IMG/VR virus record: IMGVR_UViG_3300009104_000054
Coordinates: 1-37,231 of that record
Length of the DNA: 37,231 bases
Reading direction: 5' to 3' (one strand)
Source: a virus
Shown here: positions 1-8,020 of the stretch, piece by piece
Numbering within the stretch: the first letter of the stretch is position 1
How the letters are laid out: every line of letters starts with the position of its first letter
Notes under the pieces: model-generated
Databases searched by the model: none
What the model was told of the DNA's origin: nothing
The model's input: the letters and a program-made list of their open reading frames with translations, nothing else
Made by a program: the position numbers and the translations under genes

Positions 1-67
1 CTTGATGGTTCTTAATCGCAGAAGACGAAAACTCCATCACGTCTATATCGCCAAGCTCAACTCCCGC
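1..67. repeat. Terminal direct repeat, left copy (assembly overlap)
   Basis: Bases 1-67 are identical to 37165-37231. A reading frame on the minus strand stays open and in phase when the two ends are joined there. This is the signature of a circular or circularly permuted molecule closed by the assembler, rather than of a true terminal repeat inside a gene. It gives a unit length of about 37,164 bp. Confidence 0.95.
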
Positions 68-2347
68 TGAGATTTTCAATGTATGGTCAACTCCATCAAC
101 ACCCACAGAAAAACTAGTGCTGTCAGCAATTAAGCGGATTGCCGCATCACCACTCGCCGTCTCATTATCTACAAGAATTGCTGGCTGCGAACCTGAGTGT
201 GGTTGAAATACGGTCAGCGGCCCATGCCCATCAGCATCAGAGGGTACGCCGCCTATGCCCACCAGTGCGCCACTACTTGATCCGTCCACATAAAAGGCAT
301 TGGCAGTGGCATCAGCTTCAATCCTGAAATCTATGTCTGAGGAATCCTCGTTTATGACCACCACCTTCTGGTCTGATCCGTCTTGATAGCACCGGATAAA
401 GGATGCTGCACCGTCATCCACTTCAAGGTGGATATTATCTGTCCCCGCTGATGAAGTAATTTGACACCTGCCGTTAGGCGAATCCTGTCCCACCCCTAAA
501 TCTCCACCTGTGGTCAGGGAAACGTAGCTACCAGTTCCAAGCGCACTTGAGTTCAGAATCTTGAACTTATTGGAATCGTCCTGATCCAGTCCCATTACCC
601 ACTCTCCGGTGGAGTTTTTGAGCCAGATTGACGAGTCTCCACTCGACGTATTTTCAACCTTTATCGCAGCTTCAGTGCTTGCGGCGTGAGATAAGTGAAG
701 TAATCTGTCTGGAGCGTCCTCCCCTATTCCAACATAAGCTGTGTCATAATATATTTTGCTTGCCGATCCCTCCGACCATAATGATGAGCCGCCACCAGAC
801 ACGGTAGCCCACGTATTGTCGCCTCTCAGGTAAGTTGTGCTGTCTTTAGTTCCTGTTGCGGTCAGCCCTGTCGTTGCCACCAGCCCATCACAGTTCGTCA
901 ATGTTCCACTTGCAGGGGTGCCGAGCGCAGGTGTCACCAGCGTTGGACTCGTAGCAAAGACCAGCGAACCGCTGCCTGTCTCGTCCGAAATAACCCCCGC
1001 CAACTGCGCGGAGGTCGTAGCTGCCATGACAGAAAGGTTGTCTGTCGTATAAACCCCGTTGGTAACTGTTGCTGCATTGCCTGTGCAGCTGCCGGAACTC
1101 CCACTCGCATTGCCCGTTAAAGCACCGACGAATGTGGTTGCCGTTACGGTTGAGGAGTTGGGGTTGTAAGTGAACGCCCCCGTGTCATCTAAAAGTGCGT
1201 TTGACTCATCGTGAAGCACAACTGGAAATGCCGTGTCTGCTGTTGAGTCCGTGACTGTAACAGTGGAGGCAAGCGTAGCCGTAGCCGCATTGCCTGTGCA
1301 GCTACCTGATGAGCCGCTCACATCTCCCGTTACATCCCCTGTCAGATCGGCCACGACAGGGTTGTCAAGATTAAGGGTTACGGCCCCTGACGTCCCACCT
1401 CCGTTAAGGTTCGTTCCGGCTGTGACTCCAGTTATATCACCAGTAGTAGGTGCTGCCCATGAAGGGACGCCAGACGCAAGAGTCAGCACCTCTGTGTCAG
1501 AGCCTTTTGCAAGTTTTGCTAATGTTGTTGCAGTATCAGCATAAAGAATGTCACCTGCTGTAAATCCTGTTAATGTTGTTCCGCCCTTCGCAACAGGTAT
1601 TACATTATTATAGGTTGTTGCGTTCCCACTTGAAATTACATCGCCCGTTAAATTCGCATTGGTGGTGACTGTAGCCGCATTGCCCGTGCAACTACCTGAT
1701 GAGCCACTCACGTCCCCAGTGACATCGCCCGTCACATCCCCCACAAAGTCCGTGGAAGTCACCGAGGTCAGCCCTGTAATTGTTGTATCTAGGTTGAGGG
1801 TTACAGCCCCGCTTGTGCCGCCACCATTCAGATTTGTCCCGGCAGTAACGCCAGTAATGTCGCCAGTAGTCGGGGAAGTCCACGTAAGACCGCCCGATGC
1901 GCTTGCCTTTGCGGTCAACACGTAGTCATCAGTGGGCGAGTTATCCACCTTCAGGTTTGCCTCATCCACCACGTCGTCAGCAATGGTGGCAGCGTTACCT
2001 GAACTCGTAACTTCTCCTGTTAAATTTGCATTAGTTGTAACCGTGTCAGCGTTACCCGTAAGGTCGCCTGTCACGTCTCCGGTTACATCACCAGTAACAT
2101 CACCAGTGAGGTTGCCTGTAACATTACCCGTCAAGGCTCCCACCACGCCACCTGTTGCCGTGGTTATCCCCGACACCTCAAGTGTGCCAGTTGACTTGAC
2201 CCCGGCAGTGCTTACTTGAAGGGCAAAGGTGTTCTCCGCATCCCCATCAGTCAACGCAACCAAGGTTGCCCCGTCCCCACCACCTGACGGCAGGGCAAGG
2301 AGTTGGTCGTACGAACTGGAAATTGTGCTTCCCGTTAAATTAGCCAT
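1..2347 (-). CDS. Tail fibre protein, N-terminal part (continues across the ends)
   Basis: The gene starts at 2347, directly after the stop of its upstream neighbour (TAG then ATG), with a G-run just upstream as ribosome binding site. The frame is open to position 1 and continues at 37164 to a stop at 36773, giving 912 aa in all. The N-terminal third has short tandem GDVTG units and longer repeats: TTGDITGVTAGTNLNGGG twice, and a GDVSGSSGSCTGNAAT-type segment three times. The later part is Gly/Ser/Thr/Asp-rich beta-type sequence. This composition is typical of trimeric fibre shafts in which short repeats build the stalk and the C-terminus binds the host. Fibre identity is inferred from repeats, size and position next to the structural genes. 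The receptor cannot be predicted. Confidence 0.85.
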   Translation of the reverse strand, partial: MANLTGSTISSSYDQLLALPSGGGDGATLVALTDGDAENTFALQVSTAGVKSTGTLEVSGITTATGGVVGALTGNVTGNLTGDVTGDVTGDVTGDLTGNADTVTTNANLTGEVTSSGNAATIADDVVDEANLKVDNSPTDDYVLTAKASASGGLTWTSPTTGDITGVTAGTNLNGGGTSGAVTLNLDTTITGLTSVTSTDFVGDVTGDVTGDVSGSSGSCTGNAATVTTNANLTGDVISSGNATTYNNVIPVAKGGTTLTGFTAGDILYADTATTLAKLAKGSDTEVLTLASGVPSWAAPTTGDITGVTAGTNLNGGGTSGAVTLNLDNPVVADLTGDVTGDVSGSSGSCTGNAATATLASTVTVTDSTADTAFPVVLHDESNALLDDTGAFTYNPNSSTVTATTFVGALTGNASGSSGSCTGNAATVTNGVYTTDNLSVMAATTSAQLAGVISDETGSGSLVFATSPTLVTPALGTPASGTLTNCDGLVATTGLTATGTKDSTTYLRGDNTWATVSGGGSSLWSEGSASKIYYDTAYVGIGEDAPDRLLHLSHAASTEAAIKVENTSSGDSSIWLKNSTGEWVMGLDQDDSNKFKILNSSALGTGSYVSLTTGGDLGVGQDSPNGRCQITSSAGTDNIHLEVDDGAASFIRCYQDGSDQKVVVINEDSSDIDFRIEADATANAFYVDGSSSGALVGIGGVPSDADGHGPLTVFQPHSGSQPAILVDNETASGDAAIRLIADSTSFSVGVDGVDHTLKISAGVELGDIDVMEFSSSAIKNHQ
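2056..2136 (-). repeat. 12-bp tandem repeat encoding GDVT units
   Basis: About six degenerate copies of a 12-base unit (plus strand of the form catcaccagtaa) lie in the fibre gene and encode successive GDVT/GDLT tetrapeptides. Copy-number change would stay in frame, so shaft length could vary by slippage or recombination. Confidence 0.7.
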
Positions 2348-2617
2348 CTAAAACCCCCATGCTTTTTTAATCTGCTTGCAACTAAACGGGGAGCGTTTTA
2401 GGAACCGCGACCCTTGGGCGCATTCCAGCTTGTGATACCCGTCCTTAACCTGCTCTGCCTGAGACGGGATTCCAACCGCCTTCCCTGTCATGGCAAAGCC
2501 CTGCGGCGTGCAGCTCTTGAGGTACACCACTCCGTCAAGAGTGACAGTCTCGCGCCCTACTGGCACAAGCCGCTCGATGGTGTCGCCCTCGCTGTTCTCG
2601 AACGTGTAAAGCGGCAT
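2348..2617 (-). CDS. Small virion-region protein, unknown (89 aa)
   Basis: I do not recognise this family. The protein opens with MPLYTFENSEGDTIERLVP, which resembles the start of small zinc-ribbon-like proteins of the regulatory FmdB type. The CxxC pairs of that family are absent; cysteines occur only at scattered places (KSC, LEC, FSC). The C-terminus is basic. Its start codon overlaps the stop of the upstream gene by one base (TAATG), and its own stop abuts the fibre start, so the three genes are probably translationally coupled. The position between capsid and fibre suggests a minor structural or assembly role, which is inference only. Confidence 0.7.
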   Translation of the reverse strand: MPLYTFENSEGDTIERLVPVGRETVTLDGVVYLKSCTPQGFAMTGKAVGIPSQAEQVKDGYHKLECAQGSRFLKRSPFSCKQIKKAWGF

Positions 2618-2907
2618 TACAGCCCCTCTTCCTCGTCCTGAGCCACCGCTGCCGCCATGAGTTCCTCCTCCATGGCAGCCATCTCGTCCGCCTCAGCGTC
2701 CGCCTCGTCCATCTCAGCTTCTGCTTCAACATACTCAATAGGCTGACCGCCAGCGGTCGTAAGTTCAACGTGTGCTGTCCCGTCCTCGTTAATCCCGACG
2801 ACTTCACCTTCAACCGTTTCGAGGACTACAACGTCCCCCACTTCCGGTGCAACTTCCGCGCCATCCTCAAGCTCGGACACCAGTGCATCCAATGGTAATC
2901 TAATCAT
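2617..2907 (-). CDS. Small acidic protein downstream of the capsid gene (96 aa)
   Basis: I chose the ATG at 2907 because an AAGAAGG ribosome site lies about seven bases upstream. A longer reading to 3003 would run through a strong hairpin (2945-2963). The N-terminal half has alternating hydrophobic and Gly residues (GDVVVLETVEGEVVGI), consistent with a small beta-barrel. The C-terminal third is a low-complexity Glu/Ala/Met/Asp tail ending in EEEGL. A gene in this place, just after an N4 gp56-type capsid gene, could encode a capsid decoration or assembly factor. No family was recognised. Confidence 0.7.
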   Translation of the reverse strand: MIRLPLDALVSELEDGAEVAPEVGDVVVLETVEGEVVGINEDGTAHVELTTAGGQPIEYVEAEAEMDEADAEADEMAAMEEELMAAAVAQDEEEGL

Positions 2908-2944
2908 CTCACAACCTTCTTTATGTTTATCTGAATGACCGCGA

Positions 2945-2963
2945 GAGGGGGGTTTGCCCCCTC
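2945..2963 (-). other. GC-rich hairpin after the major capsid gene
   Basis: A perfect 7-bp stem (GAGGGGG / CCCCCTC) with a 5-base loop lies between the capsid stop and the next start. No T-run follows on the minus strand, so it is not a standard intrinsic terminator. It could lower read-through or protect the 3' end of the capsid message. Confidence 0.45.
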
Positions 2964-3017
2964 CCACGGTTATAATAAGGGTTACTCCGCCTTTAGGCTT
3001 CATAACTTGTTCAACCT

Positions 3018-4082
3018 TTAGGCGGTTGAGTCAGTTTTGCTACGCATTACAACGTAGTAGTTGCAGTTCAACCGCAGCGTAGTCCAAAAAGTTTTGAACC
3101 CAGCAGTGGTTAGCTGATTAAGCGGATCAGTCTTGTCAGCCGAATCAGTGATAATCACCTTCGGGCTAAACGGAGACTGGCTGCTCAACTCAGGAACTCC
3201 ATAGGCTTGCTCGCCGAGGAATACAGTTGCGCGGATGTTGGCACCCGCAGCGCGTGTTCCTGTGCCGCCTGTCGAGAACGCAAAGCGGTCATCGTCATCA
3301 GACGAGTAAACCGAACTCCATCCGTTCGTGTGAAGGATGAATTTTGCGCCATACAACGAACCAACTTCACCTTTGTAAAGTTCGTCCACGTTGCTGTACT
3401 GTGCAGCGTTCAACCACTCGTTGACCTTCATAATATCGCTCAACACCTGTGGACTCGTAGCAGCCACGTACATTCCGCCCTTGACGGGTTGTGCGCGGTT
3501 AACCTTGAGCTTTGTCACAGCGTCGAGGATGGATGAAGCGGCCATGATGGATGTCGCATCAGTTACTGCGTCAAAGGTGGAGTAGTCCGTCCCGCCATCA
3601 GCGTACATCTCAGTGAGCGTATCGCTGTTGTCCAGTGCGGAGCCGTCCCCGTTCTCCTTCGCAGTTCCGGCAACATTCGATCCAACGATCGTGTTGCGGG
3701 TTTGCGTATCCATGTCAAGAGCAGCATCCTGCCCGTTGATCTTGATGCTCTGCTGCAATGAATTAAATAAATCCGTTGCATTCAGAACGTCCGTCAACTT
3801 GATTACTTGCCCCCGCTGGATCAGGTCTTTGCTGATCTTCGTGAGGCTGATTGAACGTGTCCCGGTTGGCCCTGTTCCCTCAGTCGATAGAGTCTCTATC
3901 GAGCTGGTGGACGGTGCATCAAACCGAAACATTGATATTGCCTTGTGACCCGACTTCGCAGGAAGTGGAGCCTTCTGGGCAAACTGGTCGAGTACCAGTG
4001 CTTGTACAGCATAGGACAGTAATTTCTTACTGAAATAATTCTGATACTGGCCAGATAATGAGGTAGTGGTATTCAGTGCCAT
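3018..4082 (-). CDS. Major capsid protein, N4 gp56 family
   Basis: This 354-aa protein forms the head shell. The N-terminus has the pattern of the N4 gp56 family: a short polar lead, then YFSKKLLSYAVQALVLDQFAQ, then a KSGHKAISMFRF-type segment. A central polar region and a C-terminal half rich in Gly/Ser/Thr complete it. The length fits the family. The start has GGAAAGG nine to ten bases upstream. It sits between the scaffold gene and small downstream genes, the usual place. The hairpin downstream may insulate its high expression. Confidence is high for the role, and good for the family from the N-terminal pattern. Confidence 0.9.
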   Translation of the reverse strand: MALNTTTSLSGQYQNYFSKKLLSYAVQALVLDQFAQKAPLPAKSGHKAISMFRFDAPSTSSIETLSTEGTGPTGTRSISLTKISKDLIQRGQVIKLTDVLNATDLFNSLQQSIKINGQDAALDMDTQTRNTIVGSNVAGTAKENGDGSALDNSDTLTEMYADGGTDYSTFDAVTDATSIMAASSILDAVTKLKVNRAQPVKGGMYVAATSPQVLSDIMKVNEWLNAAQYSNVDELYKGEVGSLYGAKFILHTNGWSSVYSSDDDDRFAFSTGGTGTRAAGANIRATVFLGEQAYGVPELSSQSPFSPKVIITDSADKTDPLNQLTTAGFKTFWTTLRLNCNYYVVMRSKTDSTA

Positions 4083-4124
4083 AATTTACCTTTCCGCCAA
4101 CACCACGACCAACTCACACCTGAA

Positions 4125-5063
4125 CTAGAGAAGCTCTCCGTCGAGTTCCATCGCTGCACGTAACAGATATTTCTCCTGCTCCGCATCGCTCATATCCTCG
4201 AAACTTCTTGCTCCATCCAGTTTCTCTGCTGTGAATCCGCCTTGTACTGACGTTTTCTTTTCCAGTTTATTGTATTTTTGCTGTAACTCATTGAACTTGG
4301 CAGCAGACTCCTTTGAGTTGTCCGACTCCAAGGCCAGCTTCGCCATCTGTACTGACAGTTCCAACCCGTCCGGGCCGGAGGTCAGTGACGGGAATTGCTG
4401 TAGCAGAGACATTGCCTTCTTGGTTATGGGCTTGCTGTTGTCTGTCAAGTCCGGGTTGTTCTTCATCAGTTCCTGACGCTTTGCTTCCCATGCCTTGTCC
4501 CGCTCGGCCTTGAATGAGTCTATCTTGGCTTGTTCGCTCGCCGCTTTAAGCTCTCTAGCTTTTTCACGGGCGTCTTCCGCCAATCCAGTGTCTCCTTCAT
4601 TGTCAAGCCTAACAGCCGCATCCTCATAATCCTCGGCAGTAAACCCTTTATCATCCCGATACCCGCTCTGTGCAGCCAACTGCTGGCGTTGGATTTCCAA
4701 CTCCTCAGCCTGTTTCTGCAACTGAGCCGTGGCTTCCTTGAGCTGTTCCTTGTCCGCATTTACATCGGCCCAAGTCTTGTTCAAGCGAGCCTGATTCTTG
4801 GCATACTTGCTCTGCTTCTTCTCGTCGGCAACCTCTTCAGGCTGCGCCTCTTTCAATGAACTACTGTTCTGAGTGTCTTGATCCGGAGGAGGCGATTCCT
4901 CGACTTCCTCCTGTTGCGACTCCGGTGGAGTCTCCTCCGTTTCCGGTTCGGGTTCTGGAAGCATCTCTACTTCCGGTTGTTCCCCCGCTTCAACAGAAGA
5001 ATCATACTCCTGTGCAGCGGCCAACAGTTGGTCGGCGGTTACTTCGCCAGTTTCCTCTGCCAT
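4125..5063 (-). CDS. Capsid scaffolding protein
   Basis: The start at 5063 is fixed by AAAGGAG upstream, and gives 312 aa. The protein is highly charged. Residues 1-90 are Glu/Pro/Gln-rich and acidic. A long predicted coiled coil follows, rich in Lys, Glu, Gln and Ala (for example AQLQKQAEELEIQRQQLAAQ). A compact C-terminus has a basic/aromatic patch and ends in a leucine-rich helix. This composition, with its position directly upstream of the capsid gene, is that of a phage scaffold which directs procapsid assembly and then leaves. Sequence identity to a named family is not claimed; the role rests on composition and gene order. Confidence 0.82.
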   Translation of the reverse strand: MAEETGEVTADQLLAAAQEYDSSVEAGEQPEVEMLPEPEPETEETPPESQQEEVEESPPPDQDTQNSSSLKEAQPEEVADEKKQSKYAKNQARLNKTWADVNADKEQLKEATAQLQKQAEELEIQRQQLAAQSGYRDDKGFTAEDYEDAAVRLDNEGDTGLAEDAREKARELKAASEQAKIDSFKAERDKAWEAKRQELMKNNPDLTDNSKPITKKAMSLLQQFPSLTSGPDGLELSVQMAKLALESDNSKESAAKFNELQQKYNKLEKKTSVQGGFTAEKLDGARSFEDMSDAEQEKYLLRAAMELDGELL

Positions 5064-5098
5064 CAAACACTCCTTTATCTTTGAATGCTGTCCTCGTC

Positions 5099-5121
5099 CT
5101 GCCCCCGCATTCATGGGGCAG
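5099..5121 (-). other. Hairpin upstream of the scaffold gene
   Basis: CTGCCCC / GGGGCAG form a 7-bp stem with a 9-base loop in the 74-base gap between the 111-aa gene and the scaffold gene. No T-run follows. Its place ahead of the scaffold-capsid pair suggests an mRNA processing or stabilising element, or a weak attenuator. Confidence 0.4.
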
Positions 5122-5137
5122 ACCGTGCTGTGATGTC

Positions 5138-5473
5138 TTAACTCAACGAACGCTCGACATCAAATGCGTCCGTTGTAAATTCTTCAATTGGCTCAACATC
5201 CTTCGCCAGAGCCTCAAGTGTATGCACTGTCGTTCTCATCCCATTGGCATATCCAGCCTCTATTTGCAAGTTCTTTTTATCGCACTGCATAACTACGTGG
5301 GAGTTTTGCCGTAAAACCATGTTCAAAAGTATGGCCCTGAGCTTCGTTCCCGCCGTTCCTGACAGGAATTGCCTCAACGCATTTGCGTCCGACACCTCCC
5401 AGCCGGGGTCTTCTACCCACGGAAGGTTACTAGATAGACGCCAAGCAATGCGAATAAACTTAAAAAATCTCAT
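5138..5473 (-). CDS. Unknown protein between portal and scaffold (111 aa)
   Basis: The start shares a base with the portal stop, so the two are coupled. The N-terminus is basic and hydrophobic (MRFFKFIRIAWRL). A conserved-looking middle (LRQFLSGTAGTKLRAILLNMVL) is followed by a segment with CDKKNLQIEAGYANGMR. Genes at this place in podovirus-like genomes often encode small proteins of unknown use that travel with the portal. No catalytic motif or membrane segment is evident. Confidence 0.75.
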   Translation of the reverse strand: MRFFKFIRIAWRLSSNLPWVEDPGWEVSDANALRQFLSGTAGTKLRAILLNMVLRQNSHVVMQCDKKNLQIEAGYANGMRTTVHTLEALAKDVEPIEEFTTDAFDVERSLS

Positions 5474-7389
5474 CAGTAGTCTCCCTGCATGGCAACCGCT
5501 TCCGTCTCCTCAATCGCTTGAGCTTCGGGTTGCGGAACTTGTCCGGTCATTGCTTGAATCTCCATCTGGCCCTGTTCCTCTTTACTCGGCATGAAACCAA
5601 GCTGCACAAGATACTCCTCGACATCCTTCCGCAATGCTCTCGCGTTGTTGGTGTCCAGTTCCTCGTAGGCATTTAGGAGTTCGCCCAGTCTGGAGCTAAT
5701 GGCTTGCTGGCCTTGAGGCGGAATCTGCATACCGCTCTGTCTGGCCTTCTCAAGGAACTGCATCAGCACCCCGATCCTTACCCGATAATCCTGACCGCCC
5801 TGAAGCGGAATCATCTCCCCAATCAACAGTGCCGGGATCAGTTTCTTCTCGTCAGCAACCTCGTTGCCCTCCTTCTCGTTCGGGTCTTGCACCAGCCTCG
5901 GAATCAGTGACGGGTCTTCCAACTCAAGAATGCTCTTGTCCAGCTCAACCTGATTGATCCACGGGCTTCCCGCAAACAACTGCTTCCTCTGCACCGCCTT
6001 GTTCAGCAACATCGCCTTGCTAATCATGTCCATGCCGCCACGCGGTTCAATCTGGTACTCGTCATGTAACGCAACCGGATCAACCATCAAGCTGTCCTCA
6101 AGGAATCGGTACTGCAAATCCTCTCCATCAAACTGAACCAGAAGCTCCCATGCCTGACGGTATAAGCTCCCCAATGCCTGACGGAAAAGTCGCAACCTTA
6201 AATCCATATTCTGCTGGGCTTGGGCATTTATGGACTCAATCTCGGTGGCCGTCCGGCGGTCACTTGAACCTCCAGCCTGATTGATTCCATAATCAGGAAC
6301 CGTAACACGGTTCTCCGCAACTGACTGTGTTAACTGCAACTCCTTGTCAAAGTCCACAGGCGGCTGAGGCATCGTGACAGGCGCAATGCCGAAGGGCAGA
6401 ATCTGTCCGGGCTTCATCCGCAGGTTAACTGAGTTGGGCAAATCCCGTTCAGCCCTGAAGAGTGGCTGATTGAAGAGCGTTCCGCAGTCCATCCGCTCAT
6501 TCCAAACCTTGTTCAAGCTGGCCTCGAAAGCTCCGAGCATCTCGCACACGCCACGGGGGCTGTACCAACCGCCATCAGTGATCTCGTACTCACACGAAAC
6601 AAACGGGGGTTGGCCATGATCGTAAGGAACCTCCATCGTATCCCGCAACTTGATGTCCGGGGCTTGGGGTGAGAAGGTTTCAACCTCCCATTTCCCGTCC
6701 TTCTCTCTCCGGTTATAAACTTCCCAGACAATTACCTGATCCTTGTCAGGACTAAACGTCAAGCCCTCGCGTATCTCGCGCTTGTTGCGGAGATCATTAC
6801 TGATACCTTCGTCCTCAGACATCCCACCCCGAATCTGGTCAGTAATCTTCTTCGAGTCCTTATAAATTCCAGCTCGCTTATAGGCGGCGAGGCTCATGGG
6901 CAAAACGTGTGTAAACCTGTCGGCACTATCCATGCCTTTCGTCCAAGGCGGAACAATGACATACATCGGGTCAACCGCCTGAAACTCAACCCGCTTCTTG
7001 TCCGGGTTCCAAAACACCTTCATCACTCCCCGACCACCCATCAACATATGGTCGATCCAGCTCATTACTTCCGGTGCGTAGTTGCTCTTCTCATGCAGCT
7101 TATAGCTGAACCACTGTTCAGCCGCTGTCGTGAAACCTGCGAGCTGCGATCTCATCGGCACGAACGTGGCCAACACCTCAAGACCCATCGCTTGCTGAAA
7201 GAACCCCGGCTTCAGCTTATTGATGGTTGTGTCTATGAGGGGGAAGTGGGTATCAGCAGCGTTCGGCCACGGCTTGTGCTTACGACGCAAACCGTTGTTA
7301 CGCATCTGATACCAAAGTCCCTGCCGCGTCTCCCACTGGGAGCGCGACCTGATGTCGTCCAGTACCTCTGTATAAAGCTCTTCGCTCAT
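5473..7389 (-). CDS. Portal protein (head-tail connector)
   Basis: This 638-aa protein would form the dodecameric ring through which DNA enters and leaves. Length and features fit podovirus-type portals: an N-terminal segment with WPNAADTHFPLIDTTINKLKP, a wing/stem region with WEVYNRREKDGKWEVE, a TVPDYGINQAGGSSDRRTAT-type stretch followed by Gln-rich helices, and a disordered acidic C-terminus. The start overlaps the stop of the small basic gene upstream (ATGA). The order terminase, portal, scaffold, capsid supports the call strongly. The subfamily is not resolved. Confidence 0.9.
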   Translation of the reverse strand: MSEELYTEVLDDIRSRSQWETRQGLWYQMRNNGLRRKHKPWPNAADTHFPLIDTTINKLKPGFFQQAMGLEVLATFVPMRSQLAGFTTAAEQWFSYKLHEKSNYAPEVMSWIDHMLMGGRGVMKVFWNPDKKRVEFQAVDPMYVIVPPWTKGMDSADRFTHVLPMSLAAYKRAGIYKDSKKITDQIRGGMSEDEGISNDLRNKREIREGLTFSPDKDQVIVWEVYNRREKDGKWEVETFSPQAPDIKLRDTMEVPYDHGQPPFVSCEYEITDGGWYSPRGVCEMLGAFEASLNKVWNERMDCGTLFNQPLFRAERDLPNSVNLRMKPGQILPFGIAPVTMPQPPVDFDKELQLTQSVAENRVTVPDYGINQAGGSSDRRTATEIESINAQAQQNMDLRLRLFRQALGSLYRQAWELLVQFDGEDLQYRFLEDSLMVDPVALHDEYQIEPRGGMDMISKAMLLNKAVQRKQLFAGSPWINQVELDKSILELEDPSLIPRLVQDPNEKEGNEVADEKKLIPALLIGEMIPLQGGQDYRVRIGVLMQFLEKARQSGMQIPPQGQQAISSRLGELLNAYEELDTNNARALRKDVEEYLVQLGFMPSKEEQGQMEIQAMTGQVPQPEAQAIEETEAVAMQGDY

Positions 7390-7550
7390 TTTAATCCATA
7401 CTTCTTACCACCCGCAGCCTTGCGTGGCGCAGATGCCATCTTGCGGCGTCCAGCCTTGGTAACTTTACGCTTGAGACTCTTACGCGCTCCGCGCCTTGCT
7501 CCGAGTGAGTCGTCCTGTCTTGCCTTGTATCCTTGTTTTTTTGCTGCCAT
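7386..7550 (-). CDS. Small basic protein upstream of portal (54 aa)
   Basis: The start at 7550 has AAAGGA about eight bases upstream. The stop overlaps the portal start by four bases (ATGA). The protein begins MAAKKQGYKARQDDSLGARR and is then almost wholly Lys/Arg/Ala/Gly. I recall similar short proteins beginning KKQGYKARxDESLGxRRG beside portal genes in other phages, but their function is unknown to me. The charge suggests nucleic acid binding or an internal head role. Its first 71 bases overlap the end of the upstream gene in another frame. Confidence 0.75.
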   Translation of the reverse strand: MAAKKQGYKARQDDSLGARRGARKSLKRKVTKAGRRKMASAPRKAAGGKKYGLK

Positions 7551-7647
7551 TGGTTTTTCCTTTAGTTGTTTCCTGTTCCCATTTCTTTGCCATTGCTGGC
7601 TTGTTAGCGTGCATCCACCTTCGTTGCTTCTTACTCTTAAACGGCAT
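7480..7647 (-). CDS. Small phage protein of the PFKSKxQRRWM type (55 aa)
   Basis: The protein starts MPFKSKKQRRWMHANKPAMA and continues KKWEQET. I recognise this as a widespread short phage family whose members begin PFKSKAQRRWM(Y/F)A and have AKxWxxET. Its function is not known. The usual family length is about 40 residues, so the C-terminal 25 residues here are extra and overlap the next gene in a different frame. The start overlaps the upstream stop by one base (TAATG) and has a GGAAGAGG tract ahead of it. Confidence 0.75.
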   Translation of the reverse strand: MPFKSKKQRRWMHANKPAMAKKWEQETTKGKTNGSKKTRIQGKTGRLTRSKARSA

Positions 7648-7781
7648 TACCTGCCTCTTCCACGATTACGACCTCGCGGGGCAACTTTCCCCGCTTTCAA
7701 GTCTTCCTTGGTCGGCACAGTAAATCCTTGTGGCGTGACTTCTCCCGCCTTGGCTTTGGGTTGTTTAACTTTCTTTGCCAT
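7647..7781 (-). CDS. Very short basic protein (44 aa)
   Basis: The start at 7781 is preceded by GGATAGGTAAG. The 44 residues are Lys/Arg/Pro/Gly-rich, with MAKKVKQPKAKAGEVTPQGF at the start and an RGRNRGRGR tail. There are no motifs beyond basic charge. It is packed between the zinc-type protein and the PFKSK gene and coupled to the latter by TAATG. It may bind DNA or RNA; this is inference. Confidence 0.6.
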   Translation of the reverse strand: MAKKVKQPKAKAGEVTPQGFTVPTKEDLKAGKVAPRGRNRGRGR

Positions 7782-7782
7782 C

Positions 7783-8019
7783 TTACCTATCCTCCCAATC
7801 CGCGAACTCTGTCGGGTAAGGATGCCGAACACCCATACCCATCCAAGCTATCCGCATTATCATCTCCGCACGCAGGGCATCACTAATGCAGTCATTACAA
7901 TAGACGCCGCCAGTCGCCCGATCTTCAGCTACGGTGTGACCAAGTTCGTCGCATACAGAACAATCCGCCAACCGTGAATCAGTTGGGCCGATACTTGATT
8001 TGGCTATTGCAACCATCAT
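7783..8019 (-). CDS. Zinc-ribbon-like protein downstream of terminase (78 aa)
   Basis: Two adjacent ATG codons (8019 and 8016) follow the terminase stop within two bases, so translation is coupled. The protein carries CSVC and CNDC spaced by about 17 residues, a CxxC...CxxC pattern fit for one zinc ion. The C-terminal part is acidic and aromatic (YPTEFADWEDR). Small treble-clef or ribbon proteins next to terminase genes are common in phages and may act in packaging or as HNH-like remnants. No HNH histidine/asparagine signature is seen here. Confidence 0.7.
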   Translation of the reverse strand: MMVAIAKSSIGPTDSRLADCSVCDELGHTVAEDRATGGVYCNDCISDALRAEMIMRIAWMGMGVRHPYPTEFADWEDR

Positions 8020-8020
8020 C

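Noticed and set aside
837-2219. Several plus-strand frames with SPVTSPV-type repeats
   Set aside because: They are the complement of the GDVTG repeats of the fibre gene.
6907-7977. Long plus-strand open frame opposite the portal and small basic genes (356 codons)
   Set aside because: It is antisense to well-supported genes. Its product is rich in His, Arg, Leu and Pro with no motif, as expected from the complement of a codon-biased gene.
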